Positions 34,924 through 44,254 of a stretch of DNA of 64,000 nt are shown piece after piece; within the stretch, counting starts at the first letter, position 1; the number at the start of each line of letters is the position of its first letter. The notes under the pieces are model-generated. The model was not told the origin of the DNA and searched no databases. It saw nothing but the letters and a program-made list of their open reading frames with translations. A program made the translations under genes and the position numbers. The stretch is from Streptomyces cavernae (GTDB lineage: Bacteria > Actinomycetota > Actinomycetes > Streptomycetales > Streptomycetaceae). Location of the stretch: contig NZ_RPDJ01000001.1 of the NCBI RefSeq assembly GCF_004023625.1, positions 124,001 through 188,000 of the forward strand. The letters are read 5' to 3'.

Positions 34924-35943
34924 ATGGACCGCACGCTTCACCCCCGTTCCCGCAGATTTGCCCCACTCGTCGCGATGGCCGCGGCGTCCGCACTGCTGGT
35001 CGCCGGCTGCTCGAGCAGTTCCGGTGGCAAGAAGTCGGAGGAGGACACCAGCGGGGCCTCCGCGGGCAAGGCGAGCACGCCCCGGATGACGGTCGCGATG
35101 ATCACTCACGCGGCGCCCGGTGACACCTTCTGGGACATCATCCGCAAGGGCGCCCAGGCTGCCGCCGCCAAGGACAACGTCAAGCTCGTCTACTCCAGCG
35201 ACCCGAACGCCGCCAACCAGGCCAACCTGGTGCAGAACGCGATCGACCAGAAGGTCGACGGCATAGCGGTCACCCTTGCCAAGCCCGACGCCATGAAGGC
35301 CGTGGTCGCCAAGGCCAAGGCTGCCGGTATTCCGATCGTCGGCTTCAACGGTGGCGTGGACGACTGGAAGGACCAGGGCCTGCTGGAGTACTTCGGTCAG
35401 GACGAGACCATCGCAGGCGAGGCCCTGGGCAACAAGCTCAACGAGCTCGGCGCCAAGAAAGCCATATGCGTCATCCAGGAGCAGGGCCATGTCGCCCTGG
35501 AGGCCCGCTGCGGGGGTGTGAAGAAGACGTTCGAGGGCAAGACCGAGAACCTGTACGTCAACGGCACCGACATGCCGTCGGTGAAGTCGACGATCACGGC
35601 CAAGCTGAAGCAGGACGCCTCCATCGACGAGGTGGTCACGCTGGGTGCCCCGTTCGCGCTGACCGCGGTGCAGTCGGTGGCCGATGCGGGCAGCAAGGCG
35701 AAGGTGGCCACCTTCGACCTGAACAAGGACCTGACCTCCGCCATCGCCGACGGTGACATCCAGTTCGCCGTCGACCAGCAGCCCTACCTGCAGGGCTACC
35801 TGTCGGTCGACTCCCTGTGGCTCTACAAGAACAACGGCAACTACATGGGCGGTGGGGAGGCCCCGGTCCTGACCGGCCCGGCCTTCGTCGACAAGAGCAA
35901 CGTCGAATCCGTCTCCCAGTTCGCCGCGAAGGGTACTCGGTGA
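34924..35943 (+). CDS. Sugar/inositol ABC transporter substrate-binding lipoprotein
   Basis: A 339-residue lipoprotein of the ribose-type periplasmic-binding-protein family (PBP1). Signal and lipobox: LVAMAAASALLVAGC with Cys29. The sugar-binding domain reads AMITHAAPGDTFWDIIRKGAQAAAAKDNVKLVYSSDP, then DGIAVTLAKPDAMKAVVAKAKAAGIPIVGFNGG. Placement opposite the iol operon, and the PBP1 type, suggest myo-inositol as ligand (inference). It begins a four-gene operon with permease, ATPase and the IolE-like gene. Confidence 0.88.
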   Translation: MDRTLHPRSRRFAPLVAMAAASALLVAGCSSSSGGKKSEEDTSGASAGKASTPRMTVAMITHAAPGDTFWDIIRKGAQAAAAKDNVKLVYSSDPNAANQANLVQNAIDQKVDGIAVTLAKPDAMKAVVAKAKAAGIPIVGFNGGVDDWKDQGLLEYFGQDETIAGEALGNKLNELGAKKAICVIQEQGHVALEARCGGVKKTFEGKTENLYVNGTDMPSVKSTITAKLKQDASIDEVVTLGAPFALTAVQSVADAGSKAKVATFDLNKDLTSAIADGDIQFAVDQQPYLQGYLSVDSLWLYKNNGNYMGGGEAPVLTGPAFVDKSNVESVSQFAAKGTR

Positions 35944-35950
35944 TCTCGGT

Positions 35951-37024
35951 ATGACCCAAGCAACGGCACCGGCGACGGGTTCCCCGTCGCCGGCTTCGCC
36001 GGCCGTTCACAAGGACGGCCGGACCACCGAACGTTCCCTGGGGCGCCGGCTGCTGGCCCGTCCCGAGGTCGGTGCGCTGATAGCGGCGGTCGGCGTGTAC
36101 GTCTTCTTCTTCACCGCCGCCCCGTCGTTCCGCGAGGCCGGTTCCCTGGCCACCGTGCTCTACCAGGCGTCCGTCATGGGCATCATGGCGATCCCGGTGG
36201 CGCTGCTGATGATCGGCGGCGAGTTCGACCTGTCCGCCGGTGTCGCGGTCACCACCTCCGCGCTGACCGCCGCGATCCTCAGCTTCCAGCTGACGGTGAA
36301 CGTGTGGACCGGCGTGATCGTGGCGCTGATCGTCTCGCTGGCCGTGGGCGCGTTCAACGGATGGCTGCTGATCAAGACCGGGCTGCCCAGCTTCCTGGTC
36401 ACCCTGGGCTCGTTCCTGATCCTGCAAGGCTCGAACCTGGCGGTGACGAAGATCTTCACCGGCAACGTCGCCAGTGACTCGATCTCCGACATGGACGGCT
36501 TCGACCAGGCCAAGAGCGTCTTCGCCAGCGAATTCAGCATCGGCGGCGTCAACTTCAAGATAACGGTCTTCTACTGGCTGCTGTTCGCGGCCGTCGCGAC
36601 CTGGCTGCTGCTGCGCACCAAGTTCGGCAACTGGATCTTCGCCGTCGGCGGCAACAAGGACAGCGCCCGCGCGGTCGGTGTCCCGGTGTACCTCACCAAG
36701 ATCGCCCTGTTCATGGGAGTCGGCGCGGGCGCCTGGTTCGTCGGCATGCACCTGCTGTTCTCGTTCAACACGGTGCAGTCCGGCGAGGGCGTGGGCAACG
36801 AGTTCCTGTACATCATCGCGGCGGTGATCGGCGGCTGTCTGCTGACCGGCGGTTACGGCTCGGCGATCGGCCCGGTCATCGGTGCCTTCATCTTCGGCAT
36901 GGTCTCCCAGGGCATCGTCTACGCCAACTGGAACCCGGACTGGTTCAAGGCGTTCCTCGGCGTGATGCTCCTGGTCGCCGCCCTCGTCAATCTGTGGGTC
37001 CGCCACCAGGCGACCCGGAGGTGA
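35951..37024 (+). CDS. Ribose/inositol-type ABC transporter permease
   Basis: A 357-residue integral membrane protein of the RbsC/AraH type. Hydrophobic segments recur along the chain, and the conserved loop GGEFDLSAGVAVTTSALTAAIL and GLPSFLVTLGSFLILQGSNLAVTK are family signatures (the latter with the NGx type LGSFLI motif). It follows the binding protein by 7 nt and precedes the ATPase by 9 nt, so one transcript is likely. Substrate presumed inositol from context. Confidence 0.9.
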   Translation: MTQATAPATGSPSPASPAVHKDGRTTERSLGRRLLARPEVGALIAAVGVYVFFFTAAPSFREAGSLATVLYQASVMGIMAIPVALLMIGGEFDLSAGVAVTTSALTAAILSFQLTVNVWTGVIVALIVSLAVGAFNGWLLIKTGLPSFLVTLGSFLILQGSNLAVTKIFTGNVASDSISDMDGFDQAKSVFASEFSIGGVNFKITVFYWLLFAAVATWLLLRTKFGNWIFAVGGNKDSARAVGVPVYLTKIALFMGVGAGAWFVGMHLLFSFNTVQSGEGVGNEFLYIIAAVIGGCLLTGGYGSAIGPVIGAFIFGMVSQGIVYANWNPDWFKAFLGVMLLVAALVNLWVRHQATRR

Positions 37025-37033
37025 TCTGATCCC

Positions 37034-37945
37034 ATGACAACCAACGGATCCACACCCGGCGCCACCCTCACCAAGGACACCGCGCCCGAGGACGGCAAGC
37101 CCATCGTCGAACTGCGCGGCGCCGGCAAGTCCTACGGCAACGTCCGCGCCCTGCACGGCGTCAGCCTCGCCGTCAGCCCCAGCCGCGTCACCTGCGTCCT
37201 CGGTGACAACGGCGCCGGCAAGTCGACCCTGATCAAAATCATCTCCGGGCTGCACCAGCACACCGAGGGCGAGTTCCTCGTCGACGGCGAACCGGTGCAC
37301 TTCACCACCCCCCGTGAGGCGCTCGACAAGGGCATCGCCACCGTCTACCAGGACCTCGCCACCGTGCCGCTGATGCCGGTGTGGCGCAACTTCTTCCTCG
37401 GCTCCGAGATGACCAAGGGCCCCTGGCCGGTACGCCGTCTCGACATCGCCAGGATGAAGAAGACCGCCGACGAGGAACTGCGCGCCATGGGTATCGTCCT
37501 CGACGACCTGGACCAGCCCATCGGCACCCTCTCCGGCGGCCAGCGGCAGTCGGTGGCCATCGCGCGCGCCGTCTACTTCGGCGCCCGCGTGCTCATCCTG
37601 GACGAGCCGACCGCCGCGCTCGGTGTCAAGCAGTCCGGTGTGGTGCTGAAGTACATCGCCGCCGCCCGCGACCGCGGCCTCGGCGTCATCTTCATCACCC
37701 ACAACCCGCACCACGCCTACATGGTCGGCGACCACTTCAGCGTGCTGCGCCTGGGCACCATGGAACTGTCCGCCTCCCGTGACGAGGTCAGCCTGGAAGA
37801 GCTCACCAACCACATGGCCGGCGGCGCCGAACTCGCCGCGCTCAAGCACGAGTTGGCGCAGGTCCGCGGTGTGGACGTCGACGAGCTCCCCGAGGAGGAG
37901 GACCTCACGGCGCCCGTGGCGGCCGCCCCCGAGGAGACCTCCTGA
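37034..37945 (+). CDS. ABC transporter ATP-binding protein (single-domain sugar type)
   Basis: A 303-residue ATPase. Walker A is [14 protein letters not shown], the signature is [20 protein letters not shown] and Walker B is [11 protein letters not shown], with the switch His in [12 protein letters not shown]. Classical RbsA/MglA proteins have two ATPase domains in ~500 residues; this one has only one domain, so it should act as a homodimer. An acidic C-terminal tail ([17 protein letters not shown]) follows. It is cotranscribed with the permease and the IolE-like gene. Confidence 0.92.
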   Translation: MTTNGSTPGATLTKDTAPEDGKPIVELRGAGKSYGNVRALHGVSLAVSPSRVTCVLGDNGAGKSTLIKIISGLHQHTEGEFLVDGEPVHFTTPREALDKGIATVYQDLATVPLMPVWRNFFLGSEMTKGPWPVRRLDIARMKKTADEELRAMGIVLDDLDQPIGTLSGGQRQSVAIARAVYFGARVLILDEPTAALGVKQSGVVLKYIAAARDRGLGVIFITHNPHHAYMVGDHFSVLRLGTMELSASRDEVSLEELTNHMAGGAELAALKHELAQVRGVDVDELPEEEDLTAPVAAAPEETS

Positions 37946-37982
37946 TGACCGCGGCCGCCGCCCTGGGAAGGGACCCTTTGAC

Positions 37983-38891
37983 ATGACCGACAGCCCCGCG
38001 CTGGACCGCATCCGGATCGGCTCCGCCCCCGACTCCTGGGGTGTCTGGTTCCCCGACGACCCGCAGCAGGTGCCCTGGGAACGCTTCCTGGACGAGGTCA
38101 GCGAGGCCGGCTACTCCTGGATCGAACTCGGCCCCTACGGCTATCTGCCGACCGACCCGGCCCGGCTCACGGACGAGGTGGACAAGCGGAACCTCAAGGT
38201 GTCGGCCGGCACGGTCTTCACCGGCCTGCACCGCGGCCCGGCCGTGTGGGAGTCCACCTGGGAGCACGTGAGCCAGGTCGCCGCGCTCACCCAGGCCATG
38301 GGCGCCAGACACCTGGTGGTCATCCCGTCCTTCTGGCGGGACGACAAGACCGCCGAGATCCTCGAGCCGCCGGAGCTCGAACCCGAGCAGTGGTCCCACC
38401 TCACCCAGGGCATGGAACGGCTCGGCAAGGAGGTCAAGGAGCACTACGGCCTCGACATCGTGGTCCACCCGCACGCCGACACCCACATCGACACCGAGCA
38501 GCACGTGGAGCAGTTCCTCGACTCCACCGACTCCGACCTGGTCAGCCTGTGCCTGGACACCGGGCACTACGCCTACTGCGGCGGCGACAGCGTCAAGCTG
38601 ATCCAGACCTACGGCGAACGCATCGGCTATCTCCACCTCAAGCAGGTCGACCCGGAGATCCTCGCCGACGTGGTCAAGAACGAGGTGCCGTTCGGGCCCG
38701 CCGTGCAGCGCGGAGTGATGTGTGAACCACCCGCCGGTGTCCCGGAGTTGGGGCCGGTACTGAGCGCGGCGCAGGGCCTGGGCGTGGACCTGTTCGCCAT
38801 CGTCGAGCAGGACATGTACCCCTGCCCGCCGGACAAGCCGCTGCCCATCGCCGTACGCACCCGGAAGTTCCTGCGCTCCTGCGGGGCGTGA
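37983..38891 (+). CDS. iolE: IolE/IolI-type sugar isomerase or inosose dehydratase
   Basis: A 302-residue TIM-barrel enzyme of the xylose isomerase-like (AP endonuclease 2) family. The N-terminus IRIGSAPDSWGVWFPDDPQQVPWERFLDEVSEAGYSWIELGPYGYLP is the hallmark of IolE/MocC proteins, which dehydrate scyllo-inosose. Probable metal ligands: Glu in IELGPYG, LVVIPSFW region, HPHADTHID (His), CLDTGHYAYCGG (Asp-His) and late Glu in AIVEQDMYP. ATG 37983 follows AAGGGACC. It closes the transporter operon. An isomerase role (IolI/H) remains possible. Confidence 0.82.
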   Translation: MTDSPALDRIRIGSAPDSWGVWFPDDPQQVPWERFLDEVSEAGYSWIELGPYGYLPTDPARLTDEVDKRNLKVSAGTVFTGLHRGPAVWESTWEHVSQVAALTQAMGARHLVVIPSFWRDDKTAEILEPPELEPEQWSHLTQGMERLGKEVKEHYGLDIVVHPHADTHIDTEQHVEQFLDSTDSDLVSLCLDTGHYAYCGGDSVKLIQTYGERIGYLHLKQVDPEILADVVKNEVPFGPAVQRGVMCEPPAGVPELGPVLSAAQGLGVDLFAIVEQDMYPCPPDKPLPIAVRTRKFLRSCGA

Positions 38892-39102
38892 GCCGAGGGC
38901 GGTACGGCCACCCGGGCAACGTCGAGGCCGCGCACGCGGAGCCACGCCTGCGCGGCCGACCCCCGGCCGGCCTGCGAGAGCCGCCCCGTCGGGGTTCCTC
39001 CGGCCCGGTGGCCGCGGGTGTGGCCGGCCATGCCGTCGGCCTGGAGATCGCAGGGCGGGACTCGCTGTGGCGGAGGGCGGGCCGAGGGCGCATGCTGGGC
39101 CC

Positions 39103-39564
39103 ATGGGCCCGTCCGCCGTGGACCCGGACTGCGCCTTCTGCGCCATCGTCTCCGGCGGGGAGCGAGCCAGCCGGGTGTACGAGGACGACCGGGTCCTGGC
39201 CTTCATGGACATTCACCCGGCCGCGCCCGGAGACCTGCTCGTCATCCCCAAGGCGCACGTGGAAGGCCTCGAGGACGTCGACGAGGACCTCATGGCCCAT
39301 CTGTTCCGGGTGGTGCATCTGCTGACGCGAGGGCTGCGGCGGTCAGGACTGCGGTGCGAGGGAGTGAACGTGTTCCTTGCCGACGGAGAGGCCGCCGAAC
39401 AGACGGTTTTCCACCTCCACGTGCACGTCTTCCCGCGCACCTGGGACGACGCCTTCCGCCTGGAGGTCAGGTGGCAGGAGCGCTCCCGTGCCGCCCTGGA
39501 CGACGACGCCGAACGGATCAGAGCCGGCCTGGAACGCGGCCGACACCACCCCGGACAGCCATGA
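39103..39564 (+). CDS. HIT-family nucleotide hydrolase
   Basis: A 153-residue histidine-triad protein. The active-site motif is HLHVHVFPR (HxHxHxx). N-terminal CAFCAIVSGGERASRVYEDDRVLAFMDIHPAAPGDLLVIPKAHVEGL fits the zinc-bearing HIT branch. Such enzymes hydrolyse AMP-lysine, ApnA or nucleotidyl-sugars. ATG 39103 is chosen because the conserved part starts at once; ATG 39067 gives an extra 12 residues. A short direct repeat lies between its end and the convergent LacI gene. Confidence 0.87.
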   Translation: MGPSAVDPDCAFCAIVSGGERASRVYEDDRVLAFMDIHPAAPGDLLVIPKAHVEGLEDVDEDLMAHLFRVVHLLTRGLRRSGLRCEGVNVFLADGEAAEQTVFHLHVHVFPRTWDDAFRLEVRWQERSRAALDDDAERIRAGLERGRHHPGQP

Positions 39565-39587
39565 GACGAGGCCTACTGCCCCGGCAC

Positions 39588-39625
39588 TAGGTGGTCCCGC
39601 CAAGCACCCGCATTAGGTGGTCCCG
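39588..39625. repeat. Direct repeat over the LacI stop codon
   Basis: TAGGTGGTCCCGC occurs at 39588-39600 and 39613-39625, 25 bp apart. The second holds the last codons and stop of the LacI gene (reverse strand ...RGTT-stop). The first is a copy just past the gene. Confidence 0.8.
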
Positions 39626-40623
39626 CGGACCACAAGACGTGGTGCGAAGACCACCTTCCGCTCCCGCGCGGCTTCCCGCCCGAGTCGCGCCATCATCAGC
39701 CGGGCGACCTCCCGGCCCATCTCCTCGATGGGCTGGTGGACCGAGGTGAGTGGGGGATCGGTGGTGGTGGCGACGGCGGAGTCGTCGAAGCCGACCACCG
39801 CGACGTCCTCGGGGACCCGGCGCCGGGACTCCCGCAGGACACGCAGGGCACCGGCGGCCATGAGGTCGTTGGCGGCGAAAACGGAGTCCACGGCATCGTC
39901 ACGCAGGAGCAGCCGCCGCATGGCCTCGGCACCGGAGTCGAGGGTGAAGTCGCCGTGTTCGACGGGCCCTTGGGCCAGACCGGCCTCGGCGAGGGCGTCC
40001 CGGAAACCCGTCCAGCGGTCCACACTGGCCTGGATGCCGAGCGGGCCGGTGATCACGGCGATCCGGCGCCGGCCGCGCTCGATCAGATGCCGGGCGGCTC
40101 GCCGGGCCCCGTCCGCGTTGTCGAGGTCGACGCCGTAGTCGGGGGTGTAGCCGGTAGGCGCACCCACCATGACGGTCGGGATGTCACCGGCGTCGAGCTG
40201 CCCCGGTAACGGGTCGTCGTCGTGGAGTGAGGTGAGCAGGACTCCATCGATATGACGACCGGTCAGAAATGTGCTGAGTTGTTCGCGTTCCTGCTGGGAC
40301 TGGGCGATCGCCAGGATCAGCTGGATGCCTTCGGCGGCGAGAGCGGCCTGGGCGCCGCGCACCAGCTGCGAGTAGAAGGGGTCCGCCCAGAATCCTTTGT
40401 CCTCGGTCACGACCACCACGAAAGCGACGGTGTCCGTGCGCCGGCGCACCAGCGCCCGGGCCGTCTGGTTCGGCACGTACCCCAGTTCCTCGACGGCGCG
40501 GAGCACCGCCGCGCGGGACTCCTGGCTGACGTGCCCGGAGCCGTTGATGACGCGTGAGGCCGTGCCCCGCCCCACCCCGGCACGCGCCGCGACTGCCTCC
40601 AGAGTCGGCCTGCGCCCCTTCAC
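39613..40623 (-). CDS. LacI-family repressor
   Basis: A 336-residue repressor. Headpiece: TLEAVAARAGVGRGTASRVINGSGHVSQESRAAVLRAVEELGYVPNQTARALV. Sensor domain: VAFVVVVTEDKGFWADPFYSQLVRGAQAAL...IERGRRRIAVITGPLG...SVFAANDLMAAGALRVL. GTG 40623 has GGGGAGA upstream. It lies on the same strand as the FadR-type gene 94 bp upstream, and probably controls the neighbouring sugar uptake operon, perhaps together with that regulator. No palindromic LacI-type site is obvious nearby. Confidence 0.9.
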   Translation of the reverse strand: MKGRRPTLEAVAARAGVGRGTASRVINGSGHVSQESRAAVLRAVEELGYVPNQTARALVRRRTDTVAFVVVVTEDKGFWADPFYSQLVRGAQAALAAEGIQLILAIAQSQQEREQLSTFLTGRHIDGVLLTSLHDDDPLPGQLDAGDIPTVMVGAPTGYTPDYGVDLDNADGARRAARHLIERGRRRIAVITGPLGIQASVDRWTGFRDALAEAGLAQGPVEHGDFTLDSGAEAMRRLLLRDDAVDSVFAANDLMAAGALRVLRESRRRVPEDVAVVGFDDSAVATTTDPPLTSVHQPIEEMGREVARLMMARLGREAARERKVVFAPRLVVRGTT

Positions 40624-40717
40624 GATCTCCCCTGTCCAGAGTCCATGATCTCAAGGTAGCTCGTGTCAACTTGCCTGGGCCGACCATCGGTCGACGCAGC
40701 CCCGGTTCGGGGAGCCG

Positions 40718-41419
40718 TCAGCCCGCAGCCTCCTCCTCCGCCACGGGCGGCATGAACGCGCGCAGCCACCGTTCCGTCTGGGCGACATGGGCCTGTGCGG
40801 CGCCCGCGGCGGCCACGGGGTCGCGGTCGGCGATGGCGGTGGCCAGGACGCGGTGGTCCTCGTCGCTCTTGCGGCGCAGCTCCGGACCCTGGGGGAGGGT
40901 GAAGACCTGGTACTTGCGGGAGCGGGCGCGGAAGACCGACAACAGGGTCGCCAGGGTCGGGTTGCCACCGGTCCTGGCGATCTCGGCGTGGAAGCGGTGG
41001 TCGAGCTCGGAGGCGTCGGCGGGGTCGTCCGTGGCCTCCATGGCCTCGATGAGGGAGAAGAGCCTCTCCACGGCCTCCGGTGTGCAGCGTGCCGCCGCCT
41101 GCGCCGCGACATGGGCCTCCAGCACCCGCCGGATCTCGTAGACCTCCAACAGGCCCGTGAGGGGCAGTAGTTCCAGCGTCAGCGACAGGCTGCCGATGAC
41201 GTCCTCCGGTCTGAGCCGGGACACGAAGGTGCCGGAGCCGTGCCGCGGCTCGACCACACCCAGGGCGGTGAGCATCCGTACCGCCTCGCGCAACGACCCC
41301 CGGGAAACGCCCAGTTCCTCGCAGAGGTCCCCCTCCGGGGGCATGCGCTCACCCGCGCCGAGACGACCCGTGGCGATCATGTGCCGTAGGCCGTGGAACG
41401 CCTTGTCGACTGCGGACAT
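40718..41419 (-). CDS. FadR-type GntR regulator
   Basis: A 233-residue regulator. The winged helix reads DKAFHGLRHMIATGRLGAGERMPPEGDLCEELGVSRGSLREAVRMLTALGVVEPRHGSGTFV. The C-terminal FCD domain has LDHRFHAEIARTGGNPTL, with His/Asp ligands for a metal-bound acid or sugar acid effector (DHxFH, then EDHRVLATAIADRD and AAQAHV). ATG 41419 has a strong AGGAGGAG. It is divergent from the aminotransferase-ABC operon, and three TCATC-N-GATGA palindromes lie between. Confidence 0.9.
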   Translation of the reverse strand: MSAVDKAFHGLRHMIATGRLGAGERMPPEGDLCEELGVSRGSLREAVRMLTALGVVEPRHGSGTFVSRLRPEDVIGSLSLTLELLPLTGLLEVYEIRRVLEAHVAAQAAARCTPEAVERLFSLIEAMEATDDPADASELDHRFHAEIARTGGNPTLATLLSVFRARSRKYQVFTLPQGPELRRKSDEDHRVLATAIADRDPVAAAGAAQAHVAQTERWLRAFMPPVAEEEAAG

Positions 41420-41481
41420 CGGACTCCTCCTGTGCGGGGCCGACTGTGTCTCGTGGCCCTCGGTGCACTGTAGCGAGCCCG

Positions 41482-41591
41482 GTCATCAGATGTCTCCCAT
41501 GTGTCGTCCGAGATTCATCTGATGACTTTCCCTGTCCTGCCCCTTGTCGGCCGGAATTCATCGTGCCATCATCCCGAGTCATCAGATGAGT
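41482..41591. promoter_or_regulatory. Three copies of an 11-bp FadR-type operator
   Basis: TCATCTGATGA (41515-41525) and TCATCAGATGA (41581-41591) are perfect palindromes with a 1-nt centre. TCATCAGATGT (41483-41493) has one mismatch. They lie between the divergent FadR-type gene and the aminotransferase operon. A TTGACG at 41598-41603 may be the -35 box of the rightward operon, so the third site would block it. Confidence 0.75.
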
Positions 41592-41668
41592 CCTGTTGAC
41601 GGTCTGATGTCTGGTGCTCTGATGCCCGATGCCCACAGGGCACTCGGTTACGGCAGATATGGAGTCAT

Positions 41669-42910
41669 GTGAGCGAGACCGAGGTCACCACCGCGCCGCG
41701 CCCCCTGCTGCTGGCCGACGGCCGGCCCGCCGCCCGGGCATGGACGCTGGACCCCGCCCAACTGCACCTGAACCACGGTTCGTTCGGAGCCGTGCCCCTC
41801 GTGGCGCAGGAGCGGCAGAACCTGCTGCGCGCGGAGATGGAGCGCTCGCCCGTGGTCTGGTTCCCGGCGCTGCCGCAGCGGCTCGCCGCCGTCCGTGTGG
41901 AACTCGCGGCCTTTCTGCGCACCGCACCGGGCGACCTCGCCCTGGTGCCCAATGCGAGCGCCGGAGCCAGCGTCGTCTACGCCGGTCTGCCGCACCGCCG
42001 CGGGGGCGAGATCGTCGTGACCGACCACGGGTACGGTGCCGTCACCATGGGCGCCGAGCGGCTGGCACGCCGCTGGGGCGGCCGGGTCCGGACCGCCCGG
42101 GTGCCCCTGGACGCGGACGAGGAGCAGGCGTACGAGGCCGTGGCCGCCGAACTGGGGGAGGCCACCGGTCTCATCGTCGTCGACCAGATCACCTCCGCGA
42201 CCGCGCGCCGGATGCCCGTGGAACGGATCGGCGCGGAGGCCCGCCGGCGCGGTATCCCACTGCTCGTGGACGGCGCGCACGCCCCCGGCCTGATCGCCGC
42301 CCCCCTGGACGGTCTGATCTGCGACTTCTGGGTCGGCAACTGCCACAAATGGGGCTGCACCCCGCGCGGTACCGCGGCCCTGGTCGCCCGTGGCCCGCTC
42401 CGCGATCACCTCTACCCCCTGATCGACTCCTGGGCGGCCGCCGACCCCTACCCAGACCGTTTCGACCAGCAGGGCACGATCGACGCCACCGCCCCCCTCG
42501 CCGCGCCCACCGCCCTCGACCTCATCGAGGACACCTGGGGCTGGGAGGCCGCCCGCCGCTACATGGACGACCTGGCCGACTATGCCGAGCGCGTCATCGG
42601 TGCCGCGTTCGCCGAACTGACCGGCATCGGCGGCCGGGTCGAGGTAGGCATGCCGGTGCCCGGAATGCGGCTGGTGCGTCTGCCCGACGGGCTGGGCGGC
42701 AGCCGGATCGAGGCCGACGCGCTGCGTGACCGGGTCGCCGAGGAACTGAACGTGGAGGCCGCGTTCACCAGCTTCGACGGCAACGGCTATCTGCGGCTGT
42801 CCGCACACGTCTACAACACCCCCACGGACTACGAGTACTTCGCCGAGACCTGCGTCCCCGTCCTCGGCGAGTGGGCCCGCGCGGCCCGCGAGCAGCACGG
42901 CACGCCGTAG
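41669..42910 (+). CDS. Class V aminotransferase / isopenicillin N epimerase-like PLP enzyme
   Basis: A 413-residue PLP enzyme. The PLP lysine is Lys227 in VGNCHKWGCTPRGTAALV. Upstream are LVPNASAGASVVYAGLPHRRGGEIVVTDHGYGAV (phosphate-binding and substrate loop), VDQITSAT and LLVDGAHAPGLI with the Asp that contacts the pyridine nitrogen. This is the subfamily of isopenicillin N epimerase and cysteine-desulfurase-like enzymes, but no beta-lactam genes are near. The start is GTG 41669 with GGAG 4 nt upstream. It is the first gene of an operon with sugar transport and a glycosidase; its substrate might be an amino group on the imported glycoside (inference). Confidence 0.88.
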   Translation: MSETEVTTAPRPLLLADGRPAARAWTLDPAQLHLNHGSFGAVPLVAQERQNLLRAEMERSPVVWFPALPQRLAAVRVELAAFLRTAPGDLALVPNASAGASVVYAGLPHRRGGEIVVTDHGYGAVTMGAERLARRWGGRVRTARVPLDADEEQAYEAVAAELGEATGLIVVDQITSATARRMPVERIGAEARRRGIPLLVDGAHAPGLIAAPLDGLICDFWVGNCHKWGCTPRGTAALVARGPLRDHLYPLIDSWAAADPYPDRFDQQGTIDATAPLAAPTALDLIEDTWGWEAARRYMDDLADYAERVIGAAFAELTGIGGRVEVGMPVPGMRLVRLPDGLGGSRIEADALRDRVAEELNVEAAFTSFDGNGYLRLSAHVYNTPTDYEYFAETCVPVLGEWARAAREQHGTP

Positions 42911-42956
42911 CTGCGCACCACCGCATGCCCCTCCCTGATGCGAAGAGGTCAGCACG

Positions 42957-44252
42957 ATGAAAAGAAGGACGGCAGCCCTGGCCCTCGGCACCGCCGCCGC
43001 ACTGGTCCTGACCGGCTGCTCCACCATGAACCCCAGCAGTTCGGGTGGAACGGTGACCCTCAACATGGTCGAAAGCCTCACCAACCCCGCCCGAACCGAT
43101 CTGCTGAAGGGTCTGATAGCCGACTTCGAGAAGCAGAACCCCAAGATCAAGGTCAACCTGATCTCGCCGCCCACCGAGCAGGCCGACCAGAAGATCCAGC
43201 AGATGCTCCAGTCCGGCACCGGTGTGGACACCCTGGAGGTGCGGGACACCACCGTGGGGCCGTGGTCGAACAACGGCTGGCTCTACGACATGAAGAAGGA
43301 CCTGACGGGCTGGAAGGGCTGGGAGGCGATGACGGAGAACGCCGTCAAGGCCGCCCAGGACACCGAAGGCAAGACGTACTTCATCCCGTACGGCTTCTAC
43401 GGGCTGAGCCTCTTCTACCGCACCGACCTGATCGAGAAAGCCGGTTTCAGTGAGCCCCCGGCAACATGGGAGGACCTGCTGAAGCAGGCCTCCGCAATCC
43501 AGGACCCCGCCAAGCGGCAGTACGGCTACGCCTTCCGCGGCGGCGCCAACGCCAACGGCAACGCCGCCGCGATCATCGAGGCCTATGTCGCCGACGACGT
43601 CGATCCGGCGAACGGCTTCAAGCTGAAGGACGGGAAGACGATCTTTTCCGCGCCGGGGGCGCTCGACGCGATGGAGACCTACCTCGAGCTGTTCAAGAAG
43701 GCCTCGCCCAAGTCGTCGGTGTCCTGGGGCTATCCGGAGATGGTCGAGGGCTTCTCCAACGGGTCCACGGCCTTCCTGCTGCAGGACCCCGAGGTGATCG
43801 CCACCGTCTCGGAGTCCAAGTCGATCACTAAGGACCAGTGGAACACCGCGCCACTCGTGGCAGGCCCCTCCGGCAAGACCGTGCAGGCGCTGGCCACCGC
43901 CGGGTGGGGCGTCGCGAAGGGCAGCAAGAACAAGCCCGAGGCGGTGAAGCTGGTCGAGTTCCTGTCCCAGGGCGAGGCATCCACGACGTTCACCAAGAAG
44001 AACAGCCTGGTGCCGATCCTCAAGTCGGCGAACGAGGACCCCTTCTACAAGACCGGGCCCTGGTCCAGCTACGTCACCATGACCGAGAACCCGGAGAAGT
44101 ACCTCGTCGTCACCCAGCCGCGCGGTGTCTCCTGGTGGACCGAGTGGCAGCAGAAGGCCGACGCCGACGTGCAGAAGATGATCCTCGGCAAGCTGACGCC
44201 CGAGAAGCTGCTGGCCGGGTGGGACACGTACTGGACCGAGAAGTGGAAGTAG
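42957..44252 (+). CDS. Sugar ABC transporter substrate-binding lipoprotein (family 1)
   Basis: A 431-residue extracellular solute-binding protein of the MalE-like class. Signal and lipobox: LALGTAAALVLTGC with Cys21. Typical phrases are ADFEKQNPKIKVNLISPPTEQADQKIQQMLQSGTGVDTLEV, YFIPYGFYGLSLFYRTDLIEKAGF and WGVAKGSKNKPEAVKLVEFL. It should capture an oligosaccharide or glycoside, probably a galactoside given the downstream GH36-type enzyme (inference). It lies 46 nt after the aminotransferase gene and 2 nt before the first permease gene. Confidence 0.9.
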   Translation: MKRRTAALALGTAAALVLTGCSTMNPSSSGGTVTLNMVESLTNPARTDLLKGLIADFEKQNPKIKVNLISPPTEQADQKIQQMLQSGTGVDTLEVRDTTVGPWSNNGWLYDMKKDLTGWKGWEAMTENAVKAAQDTEGKTYFIPYGFYGLSLFYRTDLIEKAGFSEPPATWEDLLKQASAIQDPAKRQYGYAFRGGANANGNAAAIIEAYVADDVDPANGFKLKDGKTIFSAPGALDAMETYLELFKKASPKSSVSWGYPEMVEGFSNGSTAFLLQDPEVIATVSESKSITKDQWNTAPLVAGPSGKTVQALATAGWGVAKGSKNKPEAVKLVEFLSQGEASTTFTKKNSLVPILKSANEDPFYKTGPWSSYVTMTENPEKYLVVTQPRGVSWWTEWQQKADADVQKMILGKLTPEKLLAGWDTYWTEKWK

Positions 44253-44254
44253 AC

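Noticed and set aside
35636..38011. A 791-codon open frame on the reverse strand across the inositol transporter genes
   Set aside because: It is a shadow of the forward genes: composition is His/Gly/Asp/Val/Glu-rich without domains, and the forward frames carry Walker, EAA-like and lipobox motifs.
41669..42910. Beta-lactam biosynthesis because of the isopenicillin N epimerase-like enzyme and the beta-lactamase at 6.6 kb
   Set aside because: No ACV synthetase, IPN synthase or expandase is near, and the gene sits in a sugar operon 35 kb from the beta-lactamase.
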